Positions 45,806 to 56,411 of a DNA stretch of 64,000 nucleotides are shown here, in pieces (the stretch's first letter is position 1; every line of letters begins with the position of its first letter). Source of the DNA: Flavobacterium xanthum (lineage in GTDB: Bacteria; Bacteroidota; Bacteroidia; Flavobacteriales; Flavobacteriaceae). The notes under the pieces were generated by a model. That model did no database searches and was not told the DNA's origin. It saw only the letters and a list, made by a program, of their open reading frames with translations. A program made the position numbers and the translations under genes. The stretch is taken from NCBI RefSeq assembly GCF_900142695.1, contig NZ_FRBU01000009.1, forward strand, positions 52,379 through 116,378. The letters are read 5' to 3'.

Positions 45806-46195
45806 ATGACCGAGTCTAATGAGTATTATTATAAAAAAAATGAAAACTATGAAATAGTTGGCCTTTGTATGGAAGTACACAGAATACTCGGACCTGGTTT
45901 ACTTGAAATTGTTTATAAAGATGCCTTAGAAATAGAATTCAGAAACCATAATATTCCATATGAAAGAGAAAAAGAGTACAATGTGGAATACAAAGGAATT
46001 ATTTTGCCTCATAAATTTTATGCCGACTTTGTCATTTATAGTGATATTATTTTAGAAGTAAAATCAATAAAAGAAATCAATAATGATCATCTTGCACAAA
46101 CATTAAATTATATGAAATTAGCCGACACTCCCATTGGAATAATAGCAAACTTTCAAAATAAATCGTTAGTTCACAAAAGATTAATAAATACATAA
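45806..46195 (+). CDS. GxxExxY protein (PD-(D/E)XK nuclease superfamily)
   Basis: 129 aa. The family motif is GPGLLEIVY (GxxExxY), following VGLCMEVHRIL. The nuclease core reads ADFVIYSDIILEVKSI (D...ExK). The family is widespread in Bacteroidota with unknown role; the fold suggests DNA cleavage or binding. It is bounded on both sides, within 25 nt, by 30-bp inverted repeats, and separates miaB from the sigma-54 activator gene. This looks like a compact inserted unit (inference). Confidence 0.9.
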   Translation: MTESNEYYYKKNENYEIVGLCMEVHRILGPGLLEIVYKDALEIEFRNHNIPYEREKEYNVEYKGIILPHKFYADFVIYSDIILEVKSIKEINNDHLAQTLNYMKLADTPIGIIANFQNKSLVHKRLINT

Positions 46196-46202
46196 AATTA
46201 TA

Positions 46203-46232
46203 AATTTGCGAAAATTTGTGTAATTTGTGGTT
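46203..46232. repeat. Right inverted repeat of the GxxExxY element
   Basis: Complement of 45755-45784 with three mismatches; it ends 12 nt before the start of the sigma-54 activator gene. Confidence 0.85.
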
Positions 46233-46244
46233 GAGAAATAAAAC

Positions 46245-47501
46245 ATGGATACAGTTCAAGCTATAAAACAACGATTTGAGATTATTGGGAATGACCCAAA
46301 ACTTAATCGTGCAATAGAAAAAGCAATTCAGGTTGCTCCTACTGACATTACGGTATTAGTAGCGGGAGAAAGCGGTGTAGGGAAAGAAAATATCCCTAGA
46401 ATTATTCACTCGCTTTCCCATAGAAAACACGGGAAATATATTGCCGTAAACTGCGGCGCCATTCCTGAAGGAACGATTGACAGTGAGCTTTTTGGACATG
46501 AAAAAGGCGCTTTTACTGGTGCAACAAATACGCGCGAAGGCTATTTTGAAGTAGCTGACGGCGGAACTATATTTCTAGATGAAGTAGGCGAACTACCCCT
46601 TACTACGCAAGTGCGTTTGTTACGTGTTCTCGAAAATGGAGAATTTATAAAAGTGGGTTCTTCACAGGTTCAAAAAACAGATGTCCGAATTGTGGCTGCT
46701 ACCAATGTTAATTTATTCGATGCCATTGAAAAAGGAAAGTTTCGTGAGGATTTGTATTATCGTTTAAGTACGGTAGACATTACTTTACCACCATTACGCG
46801 ATCGTAAAGATGACATTCATTTATTGTTTCGAAAATTTGTTGCTGATTTTGCACATAAATATAAAATGCCTCCTTTGAAACTAGACGAAAATGCAGTTCA
46901 ATTATTGCAGAAATTTCGTTGGAGCGGAAACATTAGACAATTACGAAATGTTGCAGAACAGATTTCGGTTTTAGAAACCAATAGAGACATCTCCTCAGTA
47001 ACCCTGCAATCCTATTTGCCAGTACAAGGAAGTAATTTACCTTCTGTCATTAAAGACAAAAAGAGTGAAAGTGATTTTAGCACCGAAAGGGAAATCTTAT
47101 ACAAAGTTCTTTTTGACATGAAAAGTGACTTGAATGATTTAAAAAAACTAACGCTGGAACTGATTCAAAACGGAAGTTCAAAAGTACAAGAGACCAATCA
47201 GAATTTGATTAAAAAAATATACGGCTCCAAAGAAAATGATAGTGAAATCGATTTTGAAGAAGAGCCAAGATCTGCCTTAATCGCTTCCCAAAATACTGAA
47301 GACGCATACCAAGAGAATGATGATAATTATCTTTTTGCAGAAACAATTGAGGAAGAAGAAACCTTGCGTTTAGAGCAAAAAGAAATTGAAATGATAAAAA
47401 AATCATTAGAAAAAAATAAAGGAAAACGAAAAGCTGCCGCCGATGAACTAGGTATTTCAGAAAGGACGTTGTATCGTAAAATAAAGCAATTTGATTTGTA
47501 G
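46245..47501 (+). CDS. Sigma-54-dependent transcriptional activator (AAA+ and Fis domains)
   Basis: 418 aa. The AAA+ domain starts almost at residue 1: Walker A GESGVGKE, the sigma-54 contact loop GAFTGA, Walker B GGTIFLDEVGEL and the arginine region LYYRLSTV...LPPLRDRKDD. A C-terminal Fis-type helix-turn-helix ends KRKAAADELGISERTLYRKI. There is no N-terminal receiver or sensor domain, so it may act without a phosphorylation signal. The genes lptE and secG downstream are frequent neighbours in Flavobacteria. Confidence 0.96.
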   Translation: MDTVQAIKQRFEIIGNDPKLNRAIEKAIQVAPTDITVLVAGESGVGKENIPRIIHSLSHRKHGKYIAVNCGAIPEGTIDSELFGHEKGAFTGATNTREGYFEVADGGTIFLDEVGELPLTTQVRLLRVLENGEFIKVGSSQVQKTDVRIVAATNVNLFDAIEKGKFREDLYYRLSTVDITLPPLRDRKDDIHLLFRKFVADFAHKYKMPPLKLDENAVQLLQKFRWSGNIRQLRNVAEQISVLETNRDISSVTLQSYLPVQGSNLPSVIKDKKSESDFSTEREILYKVLFDMKSDLNDLKKLTLELIQNGSSKVQETNQNLIKKIYGSKENDSEIDFEEEPRSALIASQNTEDAYQENDDNYLFAETIEEEETLRLEQKEIEMIKKSLEKNKGKRKAAADELGISERTLYRKIKQFDL

Positions 47502-47598
47502 CTTTTTCATAAAGACACGAAGTGGGAAGTGGTTTGATTGAAAATGAATATATTTGACCCAACCTTTAGAACTGACCAAGAAATTTTTAAATTAGAAA

Positions 47599-48102
47599 AT
47601 GAAACATATAAAACTAATTCTCCTTTCAATAATTATTTTGAGCATCAATAGTTGCTCGGTTTATAACTTTACCGGAACTGGAAAAATTGACGCAGAAACT
47701 TTTCAAGTTGGATTTTTTCAAAATAATGCGGAGTTAATTGAGCCTGGAATTGATCGAACATTCACATTAGAATTACAAGATTTAATCCAGAATCAAACGA
47801 ATTTAAATTTAGTCAAAAACGGTGCTGATTTAACTTATGAGGGAGAAATCATAGATTATAGAGTTAGTCCAATGACGGCAACGGCAGATCAAAGGGCCGC
47901 TCAAAATAGATTAACGATTCGGATAAACGTACGTTTCACCAATAAGAAAAAAGAAACTGATGATTTTGAAAAACCATTTACCTTTTTCTTTGATTATCCA
48001 GCAGAACAGCAATTAACGGGAGCCACATTAAATGCTGCTTTAAAAGAAATTTTTGAACGAATAACACAAGATATTTTTAATGAATCATTAGCTAAATGGT
48101 AA
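47599..48102 (+). CDS. lptE: LPS assembly lipoprotein LptE-like
   Basis: 167 aa. Lipoprotein signal (IIILSINSCSVYNFTG) with lipobox Cys at about 19. The mature domain matches Bacteroidota LptE: ERTF-like GIDRTFTLELQDLIQNQTNLNLV, DLTYEGEIIDYRVSPM and LNAALKEIFERITQDIFNESLA. It partners with the LptD barrel in moving lipopolysaccharide to the cell surface. It lies 97 nt after the activator gene. Confidence 0.9.
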   Translation: MKHIKLILLSIIILSINSCSVYNFTGTGKIDAETFQVGFFQNNAELIEPGIDRTFTLELQDLIQNQTNLNLVKNGADLTYEGEIIDYRVSPMTATADQRAAQNRLTIRINVRFTNKKKETDDFEKPFTFFFDYPAEQQLTGATLNAALKEIFERITQDIFNESLAKW

Positions 48103-48180
48103 ATTGAAGTTCGTTTGTTTAACTGTTTTTTTGTTCACTCAATTAAGCAGTTAAATAAGACGGCAATTAAATACAAAACA

Positions 48181-49032
48181 ATGAATGTAACCGATTATAC
48201 CTATTTGATTAACAAACCCGATGCAATCCATGAAAAGCAAACGGAAGCTTTAGAAATAGTATTAAATGAATTTCCTTATTTTCAAAGTGCTAGGGCGATT
48301 CAATTAAAAGGATTGTACAATCAAAACAGTTACAGATACAATACTGCTTTAAAAAGAACAGCAGCGCATACCACGGACAGATCCATATTATTTGACTTCA
48401 TCACTTCGGATACCTTTACTTCTATACATAAAAGTTTATACGATAGAAAAGCACTAGAAATTCTAGAAATCCAAGTGGTAGATAGCGAAATTCTTATTCC
48501 GGAAGGAAAATCAGAAATTAAAATAAACTCGTTAGAACACTCTATTCTGACTTCAATAAAAGAAGCTGCACCAGTAGAAACTGAAGTTTATTCAAAATCA
48601 GTTGAAGAAAAACTCGCTATTGGAAAACCATTAGACTTTTCGAAAAAGGAACAACATTCCTTTCAAGAATGGCTACAACTGTCCCGCACGGAACCTATCA
48701 ATAGAGAAATTGAGGACCCTAAAAATCAACTAGCTCCTATTATAGATGCTGATAAAAGAAAAAAAATAGAATTAATAGATAAGTTTATCGAAACAAGTCC
48801 GAAAATTTCACCTGTAAAGCACGGCGTGCCTTCTACCGTTACTTTTGATCTAAATGCGGCTGATAATTCTTATTTGATGACAGAGACTTTAGCCCGTGTC
48901 TACTTGGAACAAAAAAAATATCAAAAAGCGATTCAAGCATATGAAATATTAATTTTGAAATATCCAGAAAAAAGTAGTTTCTTTGCGGACCGCATATCGG
49001 ATATTAAGATTTTACAACATAATAATAATTAA
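48181..49032 (+). CDS. Tetratricopeptide-type hypothetical protein
   Basis: 283 aa from ATG 48181 (MNVTDYTYLINKPDAIHEKQ); the longer frame upstream has no family-like sequence. A helical N-terminal part (AIQLKGLYNQNSYRYNTALKRTAAHT) and a C-terminal single TPR unit (ETLARVYLEQKKYQKAIQAYEILILKYPEKSSFFADRI, in parts) are visible. No signal peptide. It is 3 nt upstream of secG; the lptE-TPR-secG order suggests an envelope-linked operon, but the function is unknown. Confidence 0.75.
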   Translation: MNVTDYTYLINKPDAIHEKQTEALEIVLNEFPYFQSARAIQLKGLYNQNSYRYNTALKRTAAHTTDRSILFDFITSDTFTSIHKSLYDRKALEILEIQVVDSEILIPEGKSEIKINSLEHSILTSIKEAAPVETEVYSKSVEEKLAIGKPLDFSKKEQHSFQEWLQLSRTEPINREIEDPKNQLAPIIDADKRKKIELIDKFIETSPKISPVKHGVPSTVTFDLNAADNSYLMTETLARVYLEQKKYQKAIQAYEILILKYPEKSSFFADRISDIKILQHNNN

Positions 49033-49035
49033 ACA

Positions 49036-49365
49036 ATGAGCACATTTTCAATTTTTTTAGTTTTAATAACTATCGTTTGTTTTCTATTAATCGTAGTTAT
49101 CATGGTTCAAAACCCTAAAGGTGGTGGATTATCCTCTACAATAGGTGGTTCTCAGATGTTAGGTGGCGTACAAAAAACAACTGACTTTTTAGACAAAAGC
49201 ACTTGGACATTAGCAACTATACTTATAGCACTTATTCTTCTTTCTAGCTTAAGCTTTACTGGAACTTTGAGTGATACTGATTCTAAAATCATTGACAATA
49301 CAACTACAACTGCACCAGTAGCCCCAATTCAAAACACACCAGCTGCAACAAATCCAGCAAAATAA
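49036..49365 (+). CDS. secG: Preprotein translocase subunit SecG
   Basis: 109 aa. Two transmembrane helices (about 3-22 and 54-73) flank the conserved NPKGGGLSSTIGGSQMLGGVQKTTDFLDK loop (read in parts). The C-terminal tail is Thr/Pro/Ala-rich. It is the accessory subunit of SecYEG in the inner membrane. 3 nt after the TPR gene and followed by a strong terminator. Confidence 0.95.
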   Translation: MSTFSIFLVLITIVCFLLIVVIMVQNPKGGGLSSTIGGSQMLGGVQKTTDFLDKSTWTLATILIALILLSSLSFTGTLSDTDSKIIDNTTTTAPVAPIQNTPAATNPAK

Positions 49366-49384
49366 AAATACATTTCCTATTTTA

Positions 49385-49414
49385 AAAATGCCAGCTTGTC
49401 AAAGCTGGCATTTT
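49385..49414 (+). terminator. Terminator after secG
   Basis: aaaatgccagctt (49385-49397) and aagctggcatttt (49402-49414) form a perfect 13-bp stem with a 4-nt loop and following T residues. Confidence 0.9.
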
Positions 49415-49505
49415 TTATAAGAAAATGTGTCAGTTATCATAGGCTGGCATAATTTCTGAAATCTTATTCTTTTAATATATTAAATAATACTAAAAACATA
49501 AAATC

Positions 49506-49781
49506 ATGGCTTTAAACATCAAACCACTTTCAGACAGAGTTCTTATCGAACCAGTCGCAGCTGAGACAAAAACTGCGTCAGGGATTTTTATTCCAGATAC
49601 AGCCAAAGAAAAACCACAAAAAGGAACTGTTGTGGCAGTTGGAAATGGTACAAAAGAACATACGATGACAGTGAAAATTGGAGATTCTGTACTTTACGGA
49701 AAATATGCTGGAACTGAATTGAAACTAGAAGGAAAAGATTATTTGATCATGCGTGAAGACGATATTCTTGCAATTATTTAA
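49506..49781 (+). CDS. groS: Co-chaperonin GroES
   Basis: 91 aa. Typical sequence: [21 protein letters not shown] (mobile loop region follows), [42 protein letters not shown]. It forms the heptameric lid of GroEL. groL follows after 81 nt. No CIRCE element is visible upstream. Confidence 0.98.
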   Translation: MALNIKPLSDRVLIEPVAAETKTASGIFIPDTAKEKPQKGTVVAVGNGTKEHTMTVKIGDSVLYGKYAGTELKLEGKDYLIMREDDILAII

Positions 49782-49850
49782 ATTTTGTTTCAAGTTTCGG
49801 GTTTTAAGTTAGAATCCTAATCGTTGAACAAAAACAATTTTAAACATTAA

Positions 49851-51491
<1,641 letters not shown>

Positions 51492-51549
51492 TATCACTTC
51501 CTTTAGATTAAAATTTAAAATAAACCAAAAATATTTAGATTTTTTAAAG

Positions 51550-51582
51550 AAAATGAGCTCGATTGTATTTCGGGCTCATTTT
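51550..51582 (+). terminator. Terminator of groES-groEL
   Basis: aaaatgagc (51550-51558) pairs with gctcatttt (51574-51582) across a 15-nt loop, followed by a run of T. Confidence 0.75.
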
Positions 51583-51603
51583 TTTTTGCCTGTACAATTA
51601 AAA

Positions 51604-51633
51604 TTGGATTAGTGAATTAATTTCATACTTTTA
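51604..51633 (+). promoter_or_regulatory. Candidate promoter of the large secreted protein gene
   Basis: TTG (51604-51606), 19 nt, TACTTTTA (51626-51633): one base off the -7 consensus, 33 nt before the ATG. Confidence 0.5.
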
Positions 51634-51666
51634 CTACTAAATTAGCAACTAAGACAACCTGTTTTT

Positions 51667-54036
51667 ATGACAAAACCAAAGCATTTTTTTCTACTCGTTA
51701 CTTTATTAGTTTCTTCGGTTATTTTTAGCCAGCCTAATGAAGAAACCGTCAAATCAAAGATTGGTGCTGTTCTTGAACATTATTTTAAATTAGATAGAGA
51801 AGCAATCCATATTCATCTAAATAAAACAACATTCTTAAGCGAAGAGACTATATGGTATCAAGGATACATAGTTAATAGAAAGACTACTAAACCATTTTAC
51901 ACTTCCAATGTTTTTGTACTACTATTTGACGAGAATGGAAAACAACTCTCTGAAAAATTAGTATTTGCTGATAATGGTGTTTTTTCGGGTCAAATTAAAC
52001 TTGACCCCAATCTGGATTCTGGAAACTATTACATACAAGTATATACTAACTGGATGAATAACTTTACAGAAAACGAATCTACTTTGGTAAAAGTAAACAT
52101 AATCAATCCAGACCAAGGCATTCGCAACACAAAAAAAATAGTTAAAGAAACACTTAAAATTTACCTAAATCCAGAAGGAAAAAATCTTATTAGCGGAGTT
52201 TCAACTACCATTGGGATACAAGTAAAAGACTGCAATAATAATACACCTATAAATCTTGAAGCAACTATACAAAATAGCAAAGGAGAGGCTTTGCAAACCG
52301 TCAAATTAAATAATTTTGGCTTCGGGAAATTTTTCACAATCCCAACTACAGAAGTACTAAAAGTAGTAGTGAAATATGAAGACAAAATTATCGAAAATAA
52401 TATGCCCTCTGCTAATTTAATAGGCGTAGCTATTGAAGCAAGTTCCTTCATGCTAGAAAACAAAACTACAATCAAAGTAAAAACAAATAAATCTAGTTTC
52501 AATAGTTTACAATCAAGTGGATTAAATTTAGTCATTCATCAAGACCAAAATTACATCGTTCAACCGTTAAACATTAATCCTAATGACTTAGAGCAAATAA
52601 TTGTTGTCAATAATACAGATCTAAATCCAGGAATTAATACCATCAGAATAATTGATAATGAATTAAAACAATGGTCTGAAAGACAAATATACATTAGTCC
52701 CATTGCAAAAAATAATTATGATGTTATAAAAAATAACCAACAGGAAGACACTATAAAACTTGCCGCATTCTCCAATGCAGCTAATAATATGATCAGTATT
52801 TCTGTTTTACCTACAGAAACGAAAAGTATCGACGACAACAATTCTATCATTGCAGGATTGACTATCAACCCTTATATAAAGACAACTCTTCTAAATTCTA
52901 ATTATTATTTAAATGATTTAAATAGATTAAAATATTACGAATTAGATTTGGCTCTACTGAATCAAGAAAGCCTAAAATATGATTGGGAATACATGAAACT
53001 GCAACCACCTACTGCAGATTATTCTTTTGACATTGGAATTAATTTAAAAGGAACAATGGCTAACCCACTTAAAAGTAAATCATTTCATAAAGTAAAACTA
53101 GTAAGCAGTAAAGAATTCATAATGGCATCAGCAGATGTCACAGAAAATGGTACTTTCGAATTCCAAAATCTACTTTTAACAGATTCTACTTATGTTAATT
53201 TATCCTTACATAAACTACCAAATTTTGAATATGTTGATGCAAAATTAGCGATACAAATTGTCAATAGAAAAAAACCCTATAATAAGGCATTTACTGGTCT
53301 TAATAAAGAGAACTGCAATTCAGAAAATGACACTATTAAAACCGTAAATCTTGATTTACCAGACTTTAAGGAAAAAATAATTCAACTTCAAGAAGTTGTA
53401 TCAAAAAATAAAAAAAAACAATTAAGATATAACAAAATTCTTTCAAACAGAATGCTTCGTGGTCATAAAATTGATAGTACCAACAACTTTTCAAGTATTT
53501 TAAATTTTATAGAAGCAAATGGGTTCAAGGTAGATCGAACCATTGGCAAGATAAATATATATACTAGATTGCCTGGTGTAGCACAACTACCCACACCTAT
53601 TGTTTATATTGATAATAGGCAACTCTACTTTGATTATCAAGAACTTGAATTTATAAAAATGGATGAACTTGATGAAATCTATATTAATTCTCTAGCTATA
53701 GTGCCTAGCATTAACAATAATCTTGGAATAATTAGAATTTACACCAAAAAACAACAAAATGCTTACTCCAAAAAACCAAATCCAAATTCGTTTTTTGTAA
53801 AAGATGCGTTTTCAAAAAGTAGTACTTTTCAAAATTTAGATTACGCCGGTGCTTCTAGTAATGGTTTTAATAATTTTGGCATAATTAGTTGGTTTACAAA
53901 AACAATTTCAGATTCAAATGGTAATTTCACATTTGATATTCTAGATTATAACAAAAAAAACTGCAAAATTATCATTGAAGGTATGACTACAGACGGACAA
54001 ATTTTCCATGAAGAAAAGGTGGCTCAATTACAGTAA
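51667..54036 (+). CDS. Large exported protein with MG2-like and plug-like domains
   Basis: 789 aa. Signal peptide (LLVTLLVSSVIFSQ). The N-terminal region IHIHLNKTTFLSEETIWYQGYIVN...SGQIKLDPNLDSGNYYIQVYTNWM matches the MG2-type domain that starts many Bacteroidota macroglobulin-like surface proteins. Later comes a beta-sandwich (DIGINLKGTMANPLK), and a plug-like stretch LPTPIVYIDNRQLYFDYQELEFIKMDELDEI before the C-terminus. No thioester motif and no beta-barrel are present. The gene is especially Asn/Lys-rich. Probably periplasmic or outer-membrane associated; function unknown. Confidence 0.7.
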   Translation: MTKPKHFFLLVTLLVSSVIFSQPNEETVKSKIGAVLEHYFKLDREAIHIHLNKTTFLSEETIWYQGYIVNRKTTKPFYTSNVFVLLFDENGKQLSEKLVFADNGVFSGQIKLDPNLDSGNYYIQVYTNWMNNFTENESTLVKVNIINPDQGIRNTKKIVKETLKIYLNPEGKNLISGVSTTIGIQVKDCNNNTPINLEATIQNSKGEALQTVKLNNFGFGKFFTIPTTEVLKVVVKYEDKIIENNMPSANLIGVAIEASSFMLENKTTIKVKTNKSSFNSLQSSGLNLVIHQDQNYIVQPLNINPNDLEQIIVVNNTDLNPGINTIRIIDNELKQWSERQIYISPIAKNNYDVIKNNQQEDTIKLAAFSNAANNMISISVLPTETKSIDDNNSIIAGLTINPYIKTTLLNSNYYLNDLNRLKYYELDLALLNQESLKYDWEYMKLQPPTADYSFDIGINLKGTMANPLKSKSFHKVKLVSSKEFIMASADVTENGTFEFQNLLLTDSTYVNLSLHKLPNFEYVDAKLAIQIVNRKKPYNKAFTGLNKENCNSENDTIKTVNLDLPDFKEKIIQLQEVVSKNKKKQLRYNKILSNRMLRGHKIDSTNNFSSILNFIEANGFKVDRTIGKINIYTRLPGVAQLPTPIVYIDNRQLYFDYQELEFIKMDELDEIYINSLAIVPSINNNLGIIRIYTKKQQNAYSKKPNPNSFFVKDAFSKSSTFQNLDYAGASSNGFNNFGIISWFTKTISDSNGNFTFDILDYNKKNCKIIIEGMTTDGQIFHEEKVAQLQ

Positions 54037-54050
54037 AACTAAGCAACACT

Positions 54051-54094
54051 AAAATGCCCCCAAATAGTTCTCTACACTAATTGGGGGCATTTTT
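54051..54094. terminator. Bidirectional terminator
   Basis: aaaatgcccccaaat (54051-54065) and aattgggggcatttt (54079-54093) form a stem of about 14 bp between the convergent large exported protein and DedA genes. Confidence 0.88.
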
Positions 54095-54110
54095 GATTTT
54101 TAAATTAGAT

Positions 54111-54791
54111 TTATTCTTGAACTTTCGATTTTTTACTAAACTTGTAAATTACGGGTAAAACAGTAATTCCTACTAAAGCTAATACAATTAATTCAATATG
54201 CTCTTTCAAATCAATTTGATAATTATCAAGCAAGAAACCATATAAATAATGTCCGGCAAAAATTAACGTAAAAGACCAGATGAATGAACTTAGAACATTA
54301 TAGAACATAAATTTTTGTTTGTCCATGGATACAATTCCAGCTACAATAGGTGCAAAAGTTCTAAATATTGGAAGAAAACGAGCAAAGATGATTGCTTTTC
54401 CACCGTATTTTTCGAAAAAATCTTTGGATTGAACTAAGTACTTTCTCTTGAACCAAAAACTATCCTGTTTATTATACAAATAGTATCCACTTTTTGAACC
54501 AAACCAATACCCAACAACGTTTCCTAAAATTCCAGACAACGCTACAAATGTTGATAAAAGGACAACATTAAGAAAGTCATTATTAATAAATAAAATATTT
54601 TCTATTAATTCCCGGCTATAAATTCCTGCTAAAAACAACAAACTATCTCCTGGTAAAAAGAAACCCGCAAAAAGACCTGTTTCAGCAAATACAATAAATA
54701 AAACTATATAAATCCCCAACTTAATTCCATTAACATCAAAATGAATATAAAAAAGTGGGTCAATTAAATTCTTCCAATCAAAATCGTTCAT
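54111..54791 (-). CDS. DedA/VTT family membrane protein
   Basis: 226 aa. Four to five hydrophobic segments. The family motifs are clear: AETGLFAGFFLPGDSLLFLAG, GYWFGSKSGYYLYNK and FARFLPIFRTFAPIVAGIVSM. DedA proteins are proton-dependent transporters or lipid scramblases needed for envelope integrity (undecaprenyl-phosphate or phospholipid recycling in some). Single gene. Confidence 0.94.
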   Translation of the reverse strand: MNDFDWKNLIDPLFYIHFDVNGIKLGIYIVLFIVFAETGLFAGFFLPGDSLLFLAGIYSRELIENILFINNDFLNVVLLSTFVALSGILGNVVGYWFGSKSGYYLYNKQDSFWFKRKYLVQSKDFFEKYGGKAIIFARFLPIFRTFAPIVAGIVSMDKQKFMFYNVLSSFIWSFTLIFAGHYLYGFLLDNYQIDLKEHIELIVLALVGITVLPVIYKFSKKSKVQE

Positions 54792-55012
54792 TCTACGGTG
54801 TTTTATGCTAAAATTATTCGTGTGTGAAAGTACGGATAATATATCTTAACCACAATTTATGTCGCTATTTTAAAGTTTTATTAACGGTTAATACTGTAAC
54901 TCAATTTTAGAAATGTACAAGAAATTTAAATTTGTAAAATACACCTACAAAATTGCCTCTTTTTTCACAAAACTACTTCTACTGACAGGCATACTTCTTT
55001 AAGCAAGCAATA

Positions 55013-56368
55013 TCACAATTCAAATTCTTGCCCCATCAATGGAACTTTACAATCAAAACCATATTTTTCCTGTACTTTTATGCGGAGTTCATCTAATGGC
55101 TCATTTTCACCATGAACTAAAAACACTCTGGTTGGTTTATTCTCCAATTCTGACAACCAATTCAACAAATCTTTTTGATCTCCATGTGCTGACAACCCCT
55201 GTATTTCTAATATTTTTGCTTTTACCGGATAATATTGCCCATGAATTTTAATTTCTTTTGCCCCTTCGAGTAATTTTCTTCCACGTGTTCCTTCGGCTTG
55301 ATACCCTACAATAATCAACGTAGTTTCCGGAAGACCAATATAATGTTCCAGATAACTCAAAACTCTTCCACCGGTAACCATTCCACTAGCAGCAATAACC
55401 ACCTTAGGACGATCATCTAGTATTAACTCCATTGTTTCTTGATAATCAGAAACTAAAGAAAACATTTTACTCATTTCAGCACATTCCTCTAACGATAATT
55501 TATGCCATTTTGGATTATTGGAAAAGATATTTAGGGCATTAATACCCATTGGTGTATCAATGATATAGGGGATATTTGGAATTCTATCTTCCTCCCTGAG
55601 TTGCCATAACAAATACATGATGGTTTGGGCACGCTCTACGGCAAAACTCGGAATAATAATCGTTCCGCCTTTATTAACCGTATTATTGATATACATTTCT
55701 AGTTCTAATTTAGTGTCCGTTTTAGGATGAATCCGATTGCCATAGGTGCTTTCAAGAAAAACATAATTGGCATTATTAGGTTTAGTTGGCGGATACATCA
55801 ACACATCATCATCCCGACCAATATCTCCCGAGAAAACTAATGTTTTATTTTCAAGCGTCAAAGCAATACTGCAAGCACCTAAAATATGTCCCGCATTAGT
55901 AAAAATAGCTTCAATTTCAGCATCTAAAGCGATAGGCTCCTGAATTTTGATCACTCTAAACAACGGAAAAACTTTTTCGGCTTGTTCAACTGTATAAAGT
56001 GGCTCGGCAACTTCATGTTTAGAATATTTGCCCTCATTGGCTTTACTGGCTTCTTCTTCCTGAATTTTAGCGCTATCTAAAAGGATTAATTTCGTTATGT
56101 CTTTTGTGGGACTGGTGCAATATATCTTCCCCTTAAAACCCTGATTGACTAGCCTAGGCAACCACCCACAATGATCTAAATGACCATGAGTCAACAAGAC
56201 AAAATCTATGGTGGAAGGTAAAACTGGCAACGGATCCCAATTAAGCTCCCGTAGAGGTTTTAATCCTTGGAATAATCCACAATCAATCAAAATCCGAATC
56301 CCATTGCTTTCTATTAATGTTTTAGAACCAGTTACGGTTCCCGCTCCACCTATAAATTTAACTTTCAT
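55013..56368 (-). CDS. Metallo-beta-lactamase / beta-CASP RNase (CPSF73-like)
   Basis: 451 aa. Zinc motif LLTHGHLDHCGW (HxHxDH), then beta-CASP motifs: STYGNRIHP, IIPSFAVERAQTI, AASGMVTGGRVLSYL, and the RMMBL part with LSAHGDQKDLLNWL and VFLVHGE. The family consists of RNA-cleaving enzymes (CPSF73, bacterial YSH1-like). It is cytoplasmic. The gene lies 43 nt downstream of an ATP-cone/nuclease gene on the same strand, so they are likely cotranscribed. Confidence 0.94.
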   Translation of the reverse strand: MKVKFIGGAGTVTGSKTLIESNGIRILIDCGLFQGLKPLRELNWDPLPVLPSTIDFVLLTHGHLDHCGWLPRLVNQGFKGKIYCTSPTKDITKLILLDSAKIQEEEASKANEGKYSKHEVAEPLYTVEQAEKVFPLFRVIKIQEPIALDAEIEAIFTNAGHILGACSIALTLENKTLVFSGDIGRDDDVLMYPPTKPNNANYVFLESTYGNRIHPKTDTKLELEMYINNTVNKGGTIIIPSFAVERAQTIMYLLWQLREEDRIPNIPYIIDTPMGINALNIFSNNPKWHKLSLEECAEMSKMFSLVSDYQETMELILDDRPKVVIAASGMVTGGRVLSYLEHYIGLPETTLIIVGYQAEGTRGRKLLEGAKEIKIHGQYYPVKAKILEIQGLSAHGDQKDLLNWLSELENKPTRVFLVHGENEPLDELRIKVQEKYGFDCKVPLMGQEFEL

Positions 56369-56411
56369 TTGATTTGAATTTAAAATTTAACACTCTCAAT
56401 AATCATTTCTT

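Noticed and set aside
49421..49505. Possible sigma-54 promoter (ctggcataatttctga) upstream of groES
   Set aside because: It has TGGCA but no GC at the second element with the correct spacing; too weak to call despite the nearby sigma-54 activator.
49421..49505. CIRCE/HrcA operator upstream of groES
   Set aside because: No TTAGCACTC-type inverted repeat is present.
54792..55012. Small gene between the DedA and beta-CASP genes
   Set aside because: Only short interrupted frames; ordinary AT-rich spacer.
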